DNA of 35,595 nt from an uncultured Clostridia bacterium (GTDB lineage Bacteria; Bacillota; Clostridia; Christensenellales; Pumilibacteraceae), in assembly GCA_947581755.1 (NCBI GenBank), contig CANPVN010000015.1, forward strand, positions 1-35,595, in the 5' to 3' direction. Position numbers and translations under genes: made by a program. The notes under the pieces are model-generated. The model was not told where the DNA came from and did no database searches. It worked only from the letters and a program-made list of their open reading frames with translations. This document shows, piece after piece, positions 14,507-23,700 of this stretch (the first letter of the stretch is position 1; the number at the start of each line of letters is the position of its first letter).

Positions 14507-14524
14507 CTGTTGTTTTTACAACAG
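14507..14524. promoter_or_regulatory. Inverted-repeat operator, probable Crp/Fnr site
   Basis: CTGTTGT-TTTT-ACAACAG, a perfect 7-bp inverted repeat with a 4-base centre, the geometry of Crp/Fnr sites (7 + 4 + 7). Its centre (14515.5) is 41.5 bp upstream of the predicted ferredoxin start, the class II activator position. Confidence 0.7.
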
Positions 14525-14537
14525 AAAAGAGGATTTT

Positions 14538-15203
14538 ATGGAAAAATACATTTCTCTTCTGAAAAAAATCAAACTGTTCTCACTTATAGGTGATGATGAC
14601 ATTCTCTCCATGCTGAACTGCCTGAACGCAACCGTCCGAGAGTATAGTAAAGGTGAATATGTATTCCGACAAGGTGAGTACATTCGCAATCTTATGATAC
14701 TTGCAGAGGGCAGACTCCACATTCAAAAAGAGGATTATTGGGGCAATCTCAATATTTTGAATGAAATTCGTATCGGAGAGATGTTTGGAGAAGCGTATAT
14801 TACGCCCGACAGCGGAACGCTTATTAGCGATGTCATAGCGGCAGAGACAAGTACCGTTCTCTTTTTCGATATGGAACGGATACTGACAGTGTGTCCCTCA
14901 GCCTGTCCTTTTCACACCCGACTTGTAAAAAATATGTTTTACGCGATTTCGGATAAGAATAAAAGCCTTGTTCGGAAACTCGGTTATATGTCTCAACGTT
15001 CAACAAGAGAAAAACTACTGTCTTACCTTTCCGACGAAGCGAAACGGCAAAACAGCGGTTCTTTTTCCATTTCTTTTAACCGACAACAACTTGCGGATTT
15101 TCTTTCGGTAGACCGAAGCGCCATGTCTAACGAATTATGCAAACTGCGGAATGAAGGCATGCTGGATTTTCACAAAAACGAATTTGTATTATACGAAGTA
15201 TAA
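14538..15203 (+). CDS. Crp/Fnr family transcriptional regulator
   Basis: A 221-residue regulator: an N-terminal cyclic-nucleotide-binding-like beta barrel (about 12-125, with YSKGEYVFRQGEY and GEMFGEAY), a dimer helix (about 128-160), and a C-terminal Crp-type winged helix-turn-helix (about 160-215) whose recognition region is RQQLADFLSVDRSAMSNELC. There is no N-terminal Cys cluster of the Fnr type, so it may sense a heme- or nitric-oxide-type signal, or another small ligand, rather than oxygen through an Fe-S cluster; this is inference. It is divergent from the ferredoxin gene and shares the 14507-14524 operator. SD AGAGGA. The C-terminus looks complete. Confidence 0.93.
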   Translation: MEKYISLLKKIKLFSLIGDDDILSMLNCLNATVREYSKGEYVFRQGEYIRNLMILAEGRLHIQKEDYWGNLNILNEIRIGEMFGEAYITPDSGTLISDVIAAETSTVLFFDMERILTVCPSACPFHTRLVKNMFYAISDKNKSLVRKLGYMSQRSTREKLLSYLSDEAKRQNSGSFSISFNRQQLADFLSVDRSAMSNELCKLRNEGMLDFHKNEFVLYEV

Positions 15204-15436
15204 AAAGAGCGGGGATTTTAGGGAAAGAAAACGGAGAGGTAATTACCTTCGCCGTGAACTGTGGCAGCGGCGGCTCTCTGCCTTTAATCGCAGAGGAATT
15301 AAAGATTTTCAAAAAGGCGTTTGGAAAACATAAAATGAGATTATTTGACAAAAGTTGTGAAAATACTATTGACTTTTATTGAACTTTATGTTATTATTTA
15401 TATGTACTATTATTACTATCGGTAAGGAGAAGGATT
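15204..15436. other. Spacer with a repeat fragment and a promoter
   Basis: Holds a degenerate fragment of the mosaic repeat (GTGGCAGCGGCGGCTC, about 15260-15275) and the promoter at 15369-15397. No clear terminator for the regulator gene and no extra gene are visible. Confidence 0.5.
15369..15397 (+). promoter_or_regulatory. Promoter of the LRR_5 lipoprotein gene
   Basis: -35 TTGACT (15369-15374), 17-bp spacer, -10 TATTAT (15392-15397). The leader to the ATG at 15437 is about 33 bases and includes AAGGAGA. Confidence 0.65.
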
Positions 15437-17716
15437 ATGAAAAGATTCTCATGGCTGATTGCGATATTTACGATATTTATTTGTATGGGATTTGCCGCCT
15501 GCGGCGTTGTCGCTGCGAAGCCTTTGGAAGAGCCTCGGAATTTCCGCATGGAGGGCAATGTTCTCGTATGGGACGCGGTGCAGAACGCAACGGAATACAG
15601 GTTGGAACTCAACGGTGTGGGCTTGGCGGCTACAGAGGCTCAAATCGATTTGACGAATTATCTTATTTTCGGTCTCAATGAAATTACCGTTTGGGCGAAG
15701 GGTGACGAGAAGCACACCGATTCTCAAAGGGCTACATACACATTCGAGCTTATCGATACGAATATAGATAATATCGATATAGGCTTGGAGTTCGAGTTGA
15801 CGGAGGACGGCAGCGGTTACAGAGTCTATAAAGAGTCGTATGCTCCCGCCTTACCGAGAACGCTCGATATTCCCGCGACTTACAGGGGCTTGCCCGTAAA
15901 GGCAGTGGGGCAGTTAAATTCCGTCGCTTCTCCCTCGAAGATCATAATGCACGAGGGAGTCGAAATAATAGAGGACAAAGCCTTCTTTTCTTTCAATAGC
16001 CTCAATAGCGTAGAACTTCCCGATGGCGTGCAGTACATCGGGGCAAAAGTCTTCTCGCAGACGAGGATCTCGGAATTGAAATTGCCCGATTCCGTAAAAA
16101 CGATAGGAGACGAGGCGTTTGCGTATTGCACTGTACTCAGAAAAATAGAAATGCCCCGAGATTTGCGGGAATTGGGTACTGCGGCGTTCCTCAACTGCTT
16201 ACAATTGGAGAGCATCGTTTTGCCCGAAGGCGTGAAACGCATAGACAGACGAATGTTCGAAGGTTGCACTGCGTTGAGCGAAATAGAGGCTAAGGGACAA
16301 TTGGAAAGCGTCGAGAGGCAGGCTTTCGGCGACACGCAATGGATAAAAACCAAGGAAGAGTTCAAAGTTCTTTCCAACGCGCTGTGCCGATTCACGGGCG
16401 AGGAGATAGACGGAAATCTGCCCGAAGGCGTGACTTTGATGGCAAACGATTGTTTGCAAGGCTCCAAGATAAAAAGATTGGTCTTGCCCGATTATGTAAA
16501 AATCGACGAAGGTGGTTGCTCTTACGCCGAATATCTTGCCGAAGTGGTTTTGCCTTCGGGGTTGGAAGAAATCCCCGCATCGGCTTTTTTCTACGACAAG
16601 GCGTTGACAAAGATAAATATTCCCTCTTCGGTTAAAGCGATAGGAGACTTTGCGTTTGAGATGACGGGGTTAAAAAATCTGACTATCGAAAGCAATGTCA
16701 AAAAGATAGGCGAATACGCCTTTTGCGACACCCCGATCGAGTCTCTGATATTGCGCGAGGGTATCGAAGAAATAGGAGAAAGCGCGTTTGAGAGAACAAA
16801 GATCTCTTCGGTTGCCTTGCCGCAGTCGCTAAAAAAGCTCGGAAGCGAGGCTTTCTCGGCGTGTCGCTCTCTCAAAAGTTTTTCCTGGAACAATAGCATC
16901 ACGGAAATTCCCGACGGATGTTTCTCTTCGTGTTCATCCCTCACAAGAACGCCCTTGCCTTCCACGGTCACGAAAATAGGCGCGGAAGCGTTCTCGGGCT
17001 GTACCGCTCTTACCGAGTTTCCCTTTACGAATATTGCTTCTATAGGAGCCGAAGCCTTCGCGAATTGCGGATTCAAAACCATGAATATTATGAAATCTTT
17101 CCGCGAGATAGGCGCGCGAGCCTTCGAACGATGCAAAAATCTGCAGACCGTCACCTTCGAAGAGGGCATAGAAAGGATCCCCATGTATATATTCTACGAT
17201 TGCGAAAAACTCTCTTCGGTTGCCTTGCCGCAATCTCTCCGCGAAATAGCAGACGGAGCGTTTGAATCCTGCAAAGCGCTCCTCGAATTGGATATTCCCC
17301 GCAATACCGAGATAATAGGCGTAGGGGCAATTTATTCTACGGGCATCACGAGCATAACTTTCCCCGCGATAAGAAAACTCAACGACTATTGTCTCAACGC
17401 GCGAATAGCCTTTTTCGCAATTCCCGATTCCGTGGTCGAAATAACCGACAAGGCTTTTTCCAACGCCAAAGCCTTGAAAGAATTGGTTATCCCCGAGTCC
17501 TTCCCGCTCCGCCTCACCTTCCTCAATAACTGCTCCGCGCTTGAAAAAATATTCTATACAGGCTCTGAGGAGAGTTGGAACCGACGCAATTTTGACAATG
17601 TGACGATTGCCGAAGATACCGAAATCTACTTCTTCCTTCCCCAAGGTCAACCACTTCCCGACGGCGGAAATTATTGGCGTTACGGCGAGGACGGAAAAAC
17701 TCCCGTCGTTCTGTAA
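15437..17716 (+). CDS. LRR_5 (BspA-like) surface lipoprotein, 759 aa
   Basis: A predicted exported lipoprotein. Residues 1-21 form a signal peptide ending at GFAAC, with Cys22 as the lipidation site (Phe at -3 is unusual). Residues about 30-110 resemble a fibronectin type III-like domain (NVLVWDAVQNATEYRLEL). From about 150 to 720 there are many BspA-type leucine-rich repeats of about 23 residues with the pattern 'lP.sv..Ig..AF..c..L', e.g. SLKKLGSEAFSACRSLKSF. The C-terminus is short and polar, with no sortase motif. It should sit on the outer face of the membrane; binding of host or environmental proteins is typical of the family, but no ligand can be inferred. It has its own promoter and is a paralogue of the gene at 26577. 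Confidence 0.9.
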   Translation: MKRFSWLIAIFTIFICMGFAACGVVAAKPLEEPRNFRMEGNVLVWDAVQNATEYRLELNGVGLAATEAQIDLTNYLIFGLNEITVWAKGDEKHTDSQRATYTFELIDTNIDNIDIGLEFELTEDGSGYRVYKESYAPALPRTLDIPATYRGLPVKAVGQLNSVASPSKIIMHEGVEIIEDKAFFSFNSLNSVELPDGVQYIGAKVFSQTRISELKLPDSVKTIGDEAFAYCTVLRKIEMPRDLRELGTAAFLNCLQLESIVLPEGVKRIDRRMFEGCTALSEIEAKGQLESVERQAFGDTQWIKTKEEFKVLSNALCRFTGEEIDGNLPEGVTLMANDCLQGSKIKRLVLPDYVKIDEGGCSYAEYLAEVVLPSGLEEIPASAFFYDKALTKINIPSSVKAIGDFAFEMTGLKNLTIESNVKKIGEYAFCDTPIESLILREGIEEIGESAFERTKISSVALPQSLKKLGSEAFSACRSLKSFSWNNSITEIPDGCFSSCSSLTRTPLPSTVTKIGAEAFSGCTALTEFPFTNIASIGAEAFANCGFKTMNIMKSFREIGARAFERCKNLQTVTFEEGIERIPMYIFYDCEKLSSVALPQSLREIADGAFESCKALLELDIPRNTEIIGVGAIYSTGITSITFPAIRKLNDYCLNARIAFFAIPDSVVEITDKAFSNAKALKELVIPESFPLRLTFLNNCSALEKIFYTGSEESWNRRNFDNVTIAEDTEIYFFLPQGQPLPDGGNYWRYGEDGKTPVVL

Positions 17717-17936
17717 TTCCGACAAAACATCGACTCGGAGTCTCAAAAACCAAAACAAACTCCGCTTTAAGTGAGAAAATCACTCCTCATACCGACAAAA
17801 TCACACTTGTAAACGCAAAATATGCCTCTTTTTCATAACATGTAAGCCTAAATGCTTATAAAATCATAAATTGTTATTGGAAAAAATTGCAATGTGAAAA
17901 TATAGCGAAACAGATATTTTACTATATGTAATTGGC

Positions 17937-17966
17937 TTGACAGCATTAATAAAGTAATGGTATAAT
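17937..17966 (+). promoter_or_regulatory. Upstream promoter of the leader region
   Basis: Perfect -35 TTGACA (17937-17942), 18-bp spacer, perfect -10 TATAAT (17961-17966). It points at a structured, non-coding stretch and lies about 350 bp before the first gene of the operon. Confidence 0.75.
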
Positions 17967-17969
17967 ACC

Positions 17970-18100
17970 CATGCTATTCCGAATGTATAGCGAAAGTTGT
18001 CCTATCGGAAAGGCGGAGGGGCGACTTGGGACGGAACTTCAAAGGACATCGCCGAGCCGTAACCTTACGAGTCATGAAGCAAAAGTAAGCAGAGGATAAA
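17970..18100 (+). ncRNA. Candidate structured leader RNA or small RNA
   Basis: Starts just after a consensus promoter and is GC-richer than the flanks. Visible pairings: GCTAT (17973-17977) with ATAGC (17987-17991); TGTCCT (17998-18003) with AGGACA (18043-18048); GGCGA (18020-18024) with TCGCC (18049-18053). The last two cross, as in an H-type pseudoknot. It matches no riboswitch consensus I can recall (TPP, SAM, glycine, c-di-GMP, c-di-AMP, T-box checked by eye). The ends are uncertain, and no terminator is seen. Confidence 0.35.
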
Positions 18101-18164
18101 AAATTCCGAAATTGTGAAATGTTTATGTCGTTTTACAAAATAGGATAAAATATTTTGAATCTAC

Positions 18165-18193
18165 TTGACTTGAAGGGACTTGTATAGTATACT
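18165..18193 (+). promoter_or_regulatory. Proximal promoter of the MoxR/vWA operon
   Basis: -35 TTGACT (18165-18170), 17-bp spacer, -10 TATACT (18188-18193). It gives a leader of about 120 bases to the ATG at 18319. Confidence 0.65.
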
Positions 18194-18318
18194 TATATAT
18201 TATACGATAACGGGAAAAATCACCGAAAAAGGGGTAGATTTTCCACATTTGGCATTTTATATGTGTTTTACATATATATAAATTAAAGAAACAAAAAACC
18301 AAAAAGGAGGTTTTAATT

Positions 18319-19443
18319 ATGGATAGTAAGAAAAACATTTTCAAGAAGTATCGCGCTCGTCTTATGAGAGAAGCGGTACTCAAGTCCATCCTTGCCGGCG
18401 CAGCGATCGGTTGCGGTGTTGCCGCGATAACCGAGTTGTGCAGTTGGTTCTTCGGCTTTAAGGCGGGCTTTATTCTTGCAATCGTTTTATTGGTTGCAGT
18501 TACGGCTGTTGCCGCATTCATATTCTATTACATCAAGTTCAGGCCCACAATGAAAGCGGTGGCGCATCGTATCGACGAATTGGGCTTGGAGGAAAGAGTC
18601 CTGACGATGACGGAACTTGACGGACAGACCTCTTATATTGCTCAGGCTCAGCGCGACGATACTATGAACGCGTTGGGAAAAGTAAATCACACGCTCCTTA
18701 AGTTGGCTATAACGGCGGCAATGGTTGTCACCATTTGCGTAACGGGCGGATTATGGTTGGGTATGACTACCGTCAACGCTCTCTATTTTACCGACGTTAT
18801 TCCCAGCGGAATGGAACTCGTCAAAGGCGAACCTCAAGTACCTTCGTACACTGTCAAATACAAAGTTCAGGCAGGTACGGGTTGCATGATTTACATCTAT
18901 GACGAGGATTGGACGGAGCCCGAACCCGTTCCCAACATTTTCTATGTTTACGAGGGAGAGGACGCTCCCGCAGTTCTTGCGGTTGCGGCAGACGGTTATG
19001 TGTTCACAGGTTGGGGAGACGGTAATACCGATCCTTACAGACACGACCTTGCGGTAAAGGGCAATATCGAAGTTACCGCAAAATTCGAGGCAGTCAGAGA
19101 CAAAGAAGAAGAGGACAGCAGACCTTCGGGCGACGGTCTTTTGACATCCGATGAGTATAACAAGAACCAACAGAAAAACGAGCAGCAAATGCCTCCTCCT
19201 CCGCCCAGCAGCAACGAGCCGAAAGACAATCCCGGCATGGAAAGCGATCCCAGCAGACAGCTTTATAACGGACAGACTTACTACGGCAGCGATTGGGGTT
19301 CCAAACAGCAGGACGGACAAAATGACTTAAAGGGCAACGGAGAAATTTCCGATTCCACGAAAGACGGTATCGGCGATTACTACGATACTCTCAATCCCGG
19401 CGATAGCGGAGACAGCTCCGAAGGCGAGGGCGACGGAAATTAA
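18319..19443 (+). CDS. Membrane protein with InlB-like repeat, first gene of the MoxR operon
   Basis: 374 residues. Two adjacent membrane segments (about 20-45 and 47-72) and a third (about 127-150) frame a cytoplasmic loop, with sequence like RIDELGLEERVLTMTEL, that recalls DUF4175-type proteins encoded near MoxR systems. After the third helix comes an extracytoplasmic domain (about 180-259) containing GYVFTGWGDG, a divergent InlB B-repeat / Flg_new_2-like fold, then a low-complexity tail with MPPPPPSS and many Ser/Gly/Asp. Exact function unknown. SD AAGGAGG. The InlB-like domain links it to the two large lipoproteins at the end of the same operon. Confidence 0.8.
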   Translation: MDSKKNIFKKYRARLMREAVLKSILAGAAIGCGVAAITELCSWFFGFKAGFILAIVLLVAVTAVAAFIFYYIKFRPTMKAVAHRIDELGLEERVLTMTELDGQTSYIAQAQRDDTMNALGKVNHTLLKLAITAAMVVTICVTGGLWLGMTTVNALYFTDVIPSGMELVKGEPQVPSYTVKYKVQAGTGCMIYIYDEDWTEPEPVPNIFYVYEGEDAPAVLAVAADGYVFTGWGDGNTDPYRHDLAVKGNIEVTAKFEAVRDKEEEDSRPSGDGLLTSDEYNKNQQKNEQQMPPPPPSSNEPKDNPGMESDPSRQLYNGQTYYGSDWGSKQQDGQNDLKGNGEISDSTKDGIGDYYDTLNPGDSGDSSEGEGDGN

Positions 19444-19488
19444 TTTTCCATCTAAATCAAACTAAATTTTAAAAGGTGAAATACAACT

Positions 19489-20664
19489 ATGGTAACGGAA
19501 AAAGAAAATGAACAACTGAAAAAAGAAGACATCGATCAATTCAGCGCGATCTGCAAAAATATATTCGAGCAGATTTCCCGCGACGTGATCGGTCAGCAAA
19601 AGGTCGTTGAAGGCACTGTAATCGCGATGATTGCAGGCGGTAACGTTCTTCTCGAAGGCGTGCCGGGCGTCGGAAAGACCAGACTTGTACGAAGTTTGGG
19701 CAGGGTATTCGCTTTGCCTTTCTCCCGTATTCAGTTTACCCCCGACTTGATGCCTGCCGACGTAACAGGTACGAACATCATTGTCAAAGACGATAAAGGA
19801 AATTCAACCTTCAGCTTCCAGCCCGGTCCTATTTTCAGCAATATAATTCTTGCCGACGAGATCAACCGTGCTACACCCAAAACACAATCGGCTCTTCTCG
19901 AGGCCATGCAGGAACATACCGTAACGGTTATGGGTACGTCGCGAAAACTCGAAGAACCTTTCTTCGTGCTTGCAACGCAGAACCCCATAGAGCAAGACGG
20001 TACTTATCCTTTGCCCGAAGCGCAAATGGACCGTTTTATGTTCAAACTTCTTGTTCCCAATCCCAGCATGAACGAGCTTATGGAGATAGTCAATATGACG
20101 CAGAAGACCATGGCGGAAGTTGCGGATCAGGCTTGTAACGGCGAACAACTTCTTTCCATGAGAAGGACGGCGAATCAGATACCCGTTGCCGAAGACGTAC
20201 TTCGTTATGCGATGGTGCTTACTTCGGCAACTCATCCCAACAGCGAATGTTCTACGGAAGCCGCAAAGCGTTACGTCCGTGTCGGAGCCAGCCCTCGTGC
20301 AGGACAGGCAATGATCTCGGCGGCTAAGGTGCTTGCTCTCATAAAGGGCAGATACAACGTGGCATATTCCGACATCAACGAACTCGCATATCCCGTACTT
20401 CGTCACAGAATAAAGCTCAACTTCGAGGCTATTGCCGAAAGAGTTTCCGCCGACGATGTCATCAAATTGATATTGGACGAGCTTGAAAAGAGACTCAAGG
20501 CAGGCGGAAAACTCACCGCGCCCAAAGATACAAAACAACCCGAGCCCGCGGCTCGTACCGTAGCGCCCGCTACCGAAAAGCCCGAGCAAAACGAAGAAAC
20601 GAAGAACGCCGACGATCAAAAGGATTCCAAAAAGGAAAAAAGAGGTTTATTCGGTAAGAAATAA
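19489..20664 (+). CDS. MoxR family AAA+ ATPase
   Basis: A 391-residue cytoplasmic AAA+ ATPase of the MoxR group, chaperone-like ATPases that work with vWA proteins to mature or insert metal-binding or membrane complexes. Walker A GVPGVGKT (57-64), Walker B IILADEI (119-125), sensor 1 ATQN (162-165), the MoxR signature ALLEAMQEHTVTV and the PLPEAQMDRF arginine-finger region are all present. Beyond the usual ~330 residues there is a charged, Pro/Lys/Glu-rich tail (about 340-391) ending in KKEKRGLFGKK that is not typical of the family. SD AAAGGTG. DUF58 follows after 14 bp. Confidence 0.95.
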   Translation: MVTEKENEQLKKEDIDQFSAICKNIFEQISRDVIGQQKVVEGTVIAMIAGGNVLLEGVPGVGKTRLVRSLGRVFALPFSRIQFTPDLMPADVTGTNIIVKDDKGNSTFSFQPGPIFSNIILADEINRATPKTQSALLEAMQEHTVTVMGTSRKLEEPFFVLATQNPIEQDGTYPLPEAQMDRFMFKLLVPNPSMNELMEIVNMTQKTMAEVADQACNGEQLLSMRRTANQIPVAEDVLRYAMVLTSATHPNSECSTEAAKRYVRVGASPRAGQAMISAAKVLALIKGRYNVAYSDINELAYPVLRHRIKLNFEAIAERVSADDVIKLILDELEKRLKAGGKLTAPKDTKQPEPAARTVAPATEKPEQNEETKNADDQKDSKKEKRGLFGKK

Positions 20665-20678
20665 CGCAGGAGGCCAGC

Positions 20679-21578
20679 ATGAAGGTATCGTACCTCGATG
20701 ACGCGTTTTTCAGTCGTTTGGAAACGCTCGCATTAAATTTACGTTCTAACCTTGCCGGATATTTCGGAGGCAAGCATTTTGTAAAAACTTACGGTCAGAC
20801 GGTCGAATTTTCCGATTACAGAGAGTATCAACTCGGTGACGATATTCGTCGTATAGACTGGAATCTTTTCAGCCGTTTTGAAAAATACTTTTTAAAGTTA
20901 TTTACCGATGAGAGGCAGATGCAAGTCCAGATCTTTCTGGATTGTTCTGCCTCCATGGGCAGATTCGAACCCAAGAAGAAAGCTTATTCCATGGCAACCG
21001 CCGCGGCAATCGGCTTTCTTGCCGTACATAACATGGACAAGTTGACTTTGAATTTCATGCGAGGTACGAGGAGTGAAAATCCTTTCGGAACGATTGTCGG
21101 AAAAACTTCCTTTTTCCGAGCCATCGGAGAACTCGAAAATCTTCCGTTGGTCGATGACGTCGATATAAACGAATGTGTCGCAAGTTGTCCCGACACAGGA
21201 CAAAATAACGGCGTCACCGTGATAATTTCCGACTTTATGACGGACAGCAATTGGAAGAAAGCCGTCGATTATCTTAACTATAAGCACAGACAGGTCTTGC
21301 TTATTCAGATACTTTCTCCCGAAGAGATAGACCCGTCTTACGACGGACGTGTGCATCTTGTGGATTCGGAAGCTCCCGATCTTATGGATGAACGCAATAT
21401 GAAAATTAAAATTACGAAAGCGGCATTGGCGGCTTATCAAGAGGCTTTCGGTGATTTTCTCAAAGACATTTCCGATTTCTGCAGAAAGAGGGATGTCGGT
21501 TTTATCTCGGTTAATTGCGACACGAGAATAGAACGAGTGCTCTTCAGTGAAATGCTCAAGGAGGGAATAATGTCATGA
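20679..21578 (+). CDS. DUF58 domain protein
   Basis: A 299-residue soluble protein of the DUF58 family, the usual partner encoded directly after MoxR. The family signature is FSDYREYQLGDDIRRIDWN (44-62). A vWA-like fold follows with a complete metal-ion-dependent adhesion site start DCSAS (88-92). No membrane segments, so it probably sits on the cytoplasmic side and bridges MoxR to the membrane vWA proteins (inference). AGGAGG SD; the stop overlaps the next start by ATGA at 21575-21578, so the two are translationally coupled. Confidence 0.93.
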   Translation: MKVSYLDDAFFSRLETLALNLRSNLAGYFGGKHFVKTYGQTVEFSDYREYQLGDDIRRIDWNLFSRFEKYFLKLFTDERQMQVQIFLDCSASMGRFEPKKKAYSMATAAAIGFLAVHNMDKLTLNFMRGTRSENPFGTIVGKTSFFRAIGELENLPLVDDVDINECVASCPDTGQNNGVTVIISDFMTDSNWKKAVDYLNYKHRQVLLIQILSPEEIDPSYDGRVHLVDSEAPDLMDERNMKIKITKAALAAYQEAFGDFLKDISDFCRKRDVGFISVNCDTRIERVLFSEMLKEGIMS

Positions 21579-23686
21579 TAGAGTTACTGATCCCCCTCGG
21601 GCTTTTGGGATTATTGAGTATTCCCGTACTCATTTTGATTTATCTTATAAGGCCCAACTTTCAAACAAAATATATTTCGAGTACTTTCGTATGGAAACTC
21701 AGTCTGAAATACCGAAAAAGAAAGCTCCCGACAAATACGCTCAGAAATATTATTTTGATTATTTGTCAGATACTTATACTTACGAGCATGGCTTTGATTT
21801 TGACTCAGCCTGTTCAGAACACACAGGATTATACGACAGCGAACGACGTCATTGCCGTCATCGATTCTTCGGCAAGTATGAGAACGCAGTCTTTGACGAA
21901 CGGAACGACTCGTTTTCAGCGCGCTTTGGAAAAAGCAAAACAGGTCACCAATTCCACGGCGGGAAGAGGGGGCACCGTTACCGTTATAATGGCGGGACAG
22001 ACGGCGAACTATCTTACTCTCGAGGGAAGGGACGGTAACGTTACTTCGGCATTGCGCGTGGAGCCCAAATTCGCTTCCGATATAATTTCTCAATTGGATA
22101 AGATGATCGAAGATCCCGACACCTATTGCTCGTACGCAAAGGCGGACAGCGCGGGCGCCATGGAATTGTGCGAGGGATTGCTGTATGATAATCCCGAAGC
22201 AAAGATCGTCTATTATACCGATACAAACTACACATCCGTTCCCGATCAAGTCACCGTGGAACCCATTCGCGAAGAAGATAACGAGTGGAACATGGCGATA
22301 TTGGATTCACACACCGAACTTTTCGACAGTTACTATACCGTTTATGTCGATTTCGTTTGTTACGGAGAGTCCGCTCCGCTTCAGATCATGCTCGACGTCA
22401 CAAGACTTACGAGAGACGTTTCGGGTATGGGCTATTCGGAATTCACGACTGTCACTCATGTCGAGTCCGATATAATTTTCTGCGAGGACGGCGTGGCAAA
22501 ACAACTCGCATTCTACGCTACCACTTCGGAAGAAGAGAGCGACAACTATATAAATAACGGCAATTATTTTTATCAGGAATTGCCCGAAGGACAAAGATTT
22601 ACCGACTATAAGGAAATAAAGGTAACTGTCGTAAGACCCGACGCAAGCGACCGCAATGCCGATTGCTTCGAACAGGATAACGCTTTCTATATTTACGGCG
22701 GTACCAAAGAAGTCATCAATATTCTGTATGCGAGCACGATACCCAATCCCTTTATGGTTTCGGTGCTCAACTCTATAAGAAGTCAATATATAGATTATTG
22801 GGATATAAGGCTTGACGAAAAGAACGTCGTCAATCAGGAATATCCTCTCGAAGGATACGATATGTACATTTTCGAGCATTTCGCTCCCACGCATAAGCCC
22901 GTCGACGGCGTTTGCGTGCTGTTCGATCCGCCTATGGATACCCCGGGAGAATGGGCTATCAATGTCAGAACGAACGCGATGGTGGGTAATTTCGAGTGTA
23001 CATACGGCGAATATGCAAAGGATCATCCCGTTCTGAATAACATAGATCCTACGAAGATAGGATTGTTTACAATGTATACTCAGTTGGATTACGAACGCTC
23101 CAAGTTCGACGCGCTTTTGTCGATAAACGGAGACCCGCTGTTGCTTTCGAGCAAGAACGGCGTGGATCAGTCCGTTATCCTTGCATTCAGCGTGCATTTT
23201 GCGGCAATTGCGGCAAGCAACTATTGGTATATCTTGTGGGAGAATATTCTCAATTATTACTTCCCCATTACAATGCAAAAAGCGATTTACGAGATAGGCG
23301 AGGTTATTTCGGTAAATTCCCGCGCAAGCGCGTTGGAAGTTTCGGAGTTCGAAAACGGCATTTATGACGAAAGCGGCTCAATGAACCCCGAATCTTCGGA
23401 GCCCGAACCTTATGAAGAGATTCCCATTTCGTTGGCTTACGATAAGCCTTGTTCGGTATCGATAAAACAAACTTCGTATTTCGCGGGAGTCAAGCATCTT
23501 TCGCTTGATTTCTATGTTCGAATGCCGGAATACGAAAGTAACATTTTCGCGCAAGAGGACGAATTGGCGAGATTCGAAATCAAGAACGAAAAGATAAATT
23601 ACTTGGATCTTATGATTTGGGTAGCCATAGCGCTTGTGGTTCTTCTGTTGCTTGAGTGGTGGCTGCAATCCAGAGCAAATAGATAA
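21575..23686 (+). CDS. BatA-like membrane protein with vWA domain
   Basis: 703 residues. Two N-terminal membrane helices (about 5-26 and 57-78) enclose the basic loop KLSLKYRKRKLP, the BatA/aerotolerance N-terminal layout. A vWA domain begins at DVIAVIDSSAS (91-101) with MIDAS DSSAS (97-101). A long extracytoplasmic region of mixed character (about 270-670) ends in a C-terminal membrane helix (about 679-695) with a short basic tail. In Bacteroidetes and Proteobacteria, Bat proteins with MoxR affect stress tolerance and surface functions; the role here is unknown. SD AAGGAGG within the end of the DUF58 gene. Confidence 0.9.
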   Translation: MIELLIPLGLLGLLSIPVLILIYLIRPNFQTKYISSTFVWKLSLKYRKRKLPTNTLRNIILIICQILILTSMALILTQPVQNTQDYTTANDVIAVIDSSASMRTQSLTNGTTRFQRALEKAKQVTNSTAGRGGTVTVIMAGQTANYLTLEGRDGNVTSALRVEPKFASDIISQLDKMIEDPDTYCSYAKADSAGAMELCEGLLYDNPEAKIVYYTDTNYTSVPDQVTVEPIREEDNEWNMAILDSHTELFDSYYTVYVDFVCYGESAPLQIMLDVTRLTRDVSGMGYSEFTTVTHVESDIIFCEDGVAKQLAFYATTSEEESDNYINNGNYFYQELPEGQRFTDYKEIKVTVVRPDASDRNADCFEQDNAFYIYGGTKEVINILYASTIPNPFMVSVLNSIRSQYIDYWDIRLDEKNVVNQEYPLEGYDMYIFEHFAPTHKPVDGVCVLFDPPMDTPGEWAINVRTNAMVGNFECTYGEYAKDHPVLNNIDPTKIGLFTMYTQLDYERSKFDALLSINGDPLLLSSKNGVDQSVILAFSVHFAAIAASNYWYILWENILNYYFPITMQKAIYEIGEVISVNSRASALEVSEFENGIYDESGSMNPESSEPEPYEEIPISLAYDKPCSVSIKQTSYFAGVKHLSLDFYVRMPEYESNIFAQEDELARFEIKNEKINYLDLMIWVAIALVVLLLLEWWLQSRANR

Positions 23687-23700
23687 AGGAGGGGTGAGAC

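Larger units (their letters stand above)
17717..18318. other. 602-bp leader region before the MoxR operon
   Basis: No open frame of merit. It carries an upstream promoter (17937-17966), a GC-richer stretch with potential RNA structure (about 17970-18100), a second promoter (18165-18193) and an AT-rich leader with a small hairpin (TATATGT/ACATATA, about 18258-18276) before the SD AAGGAGG (18304-18310). No terminator for the upstream lipoprotein gene is evident. Confidence 0.6.
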
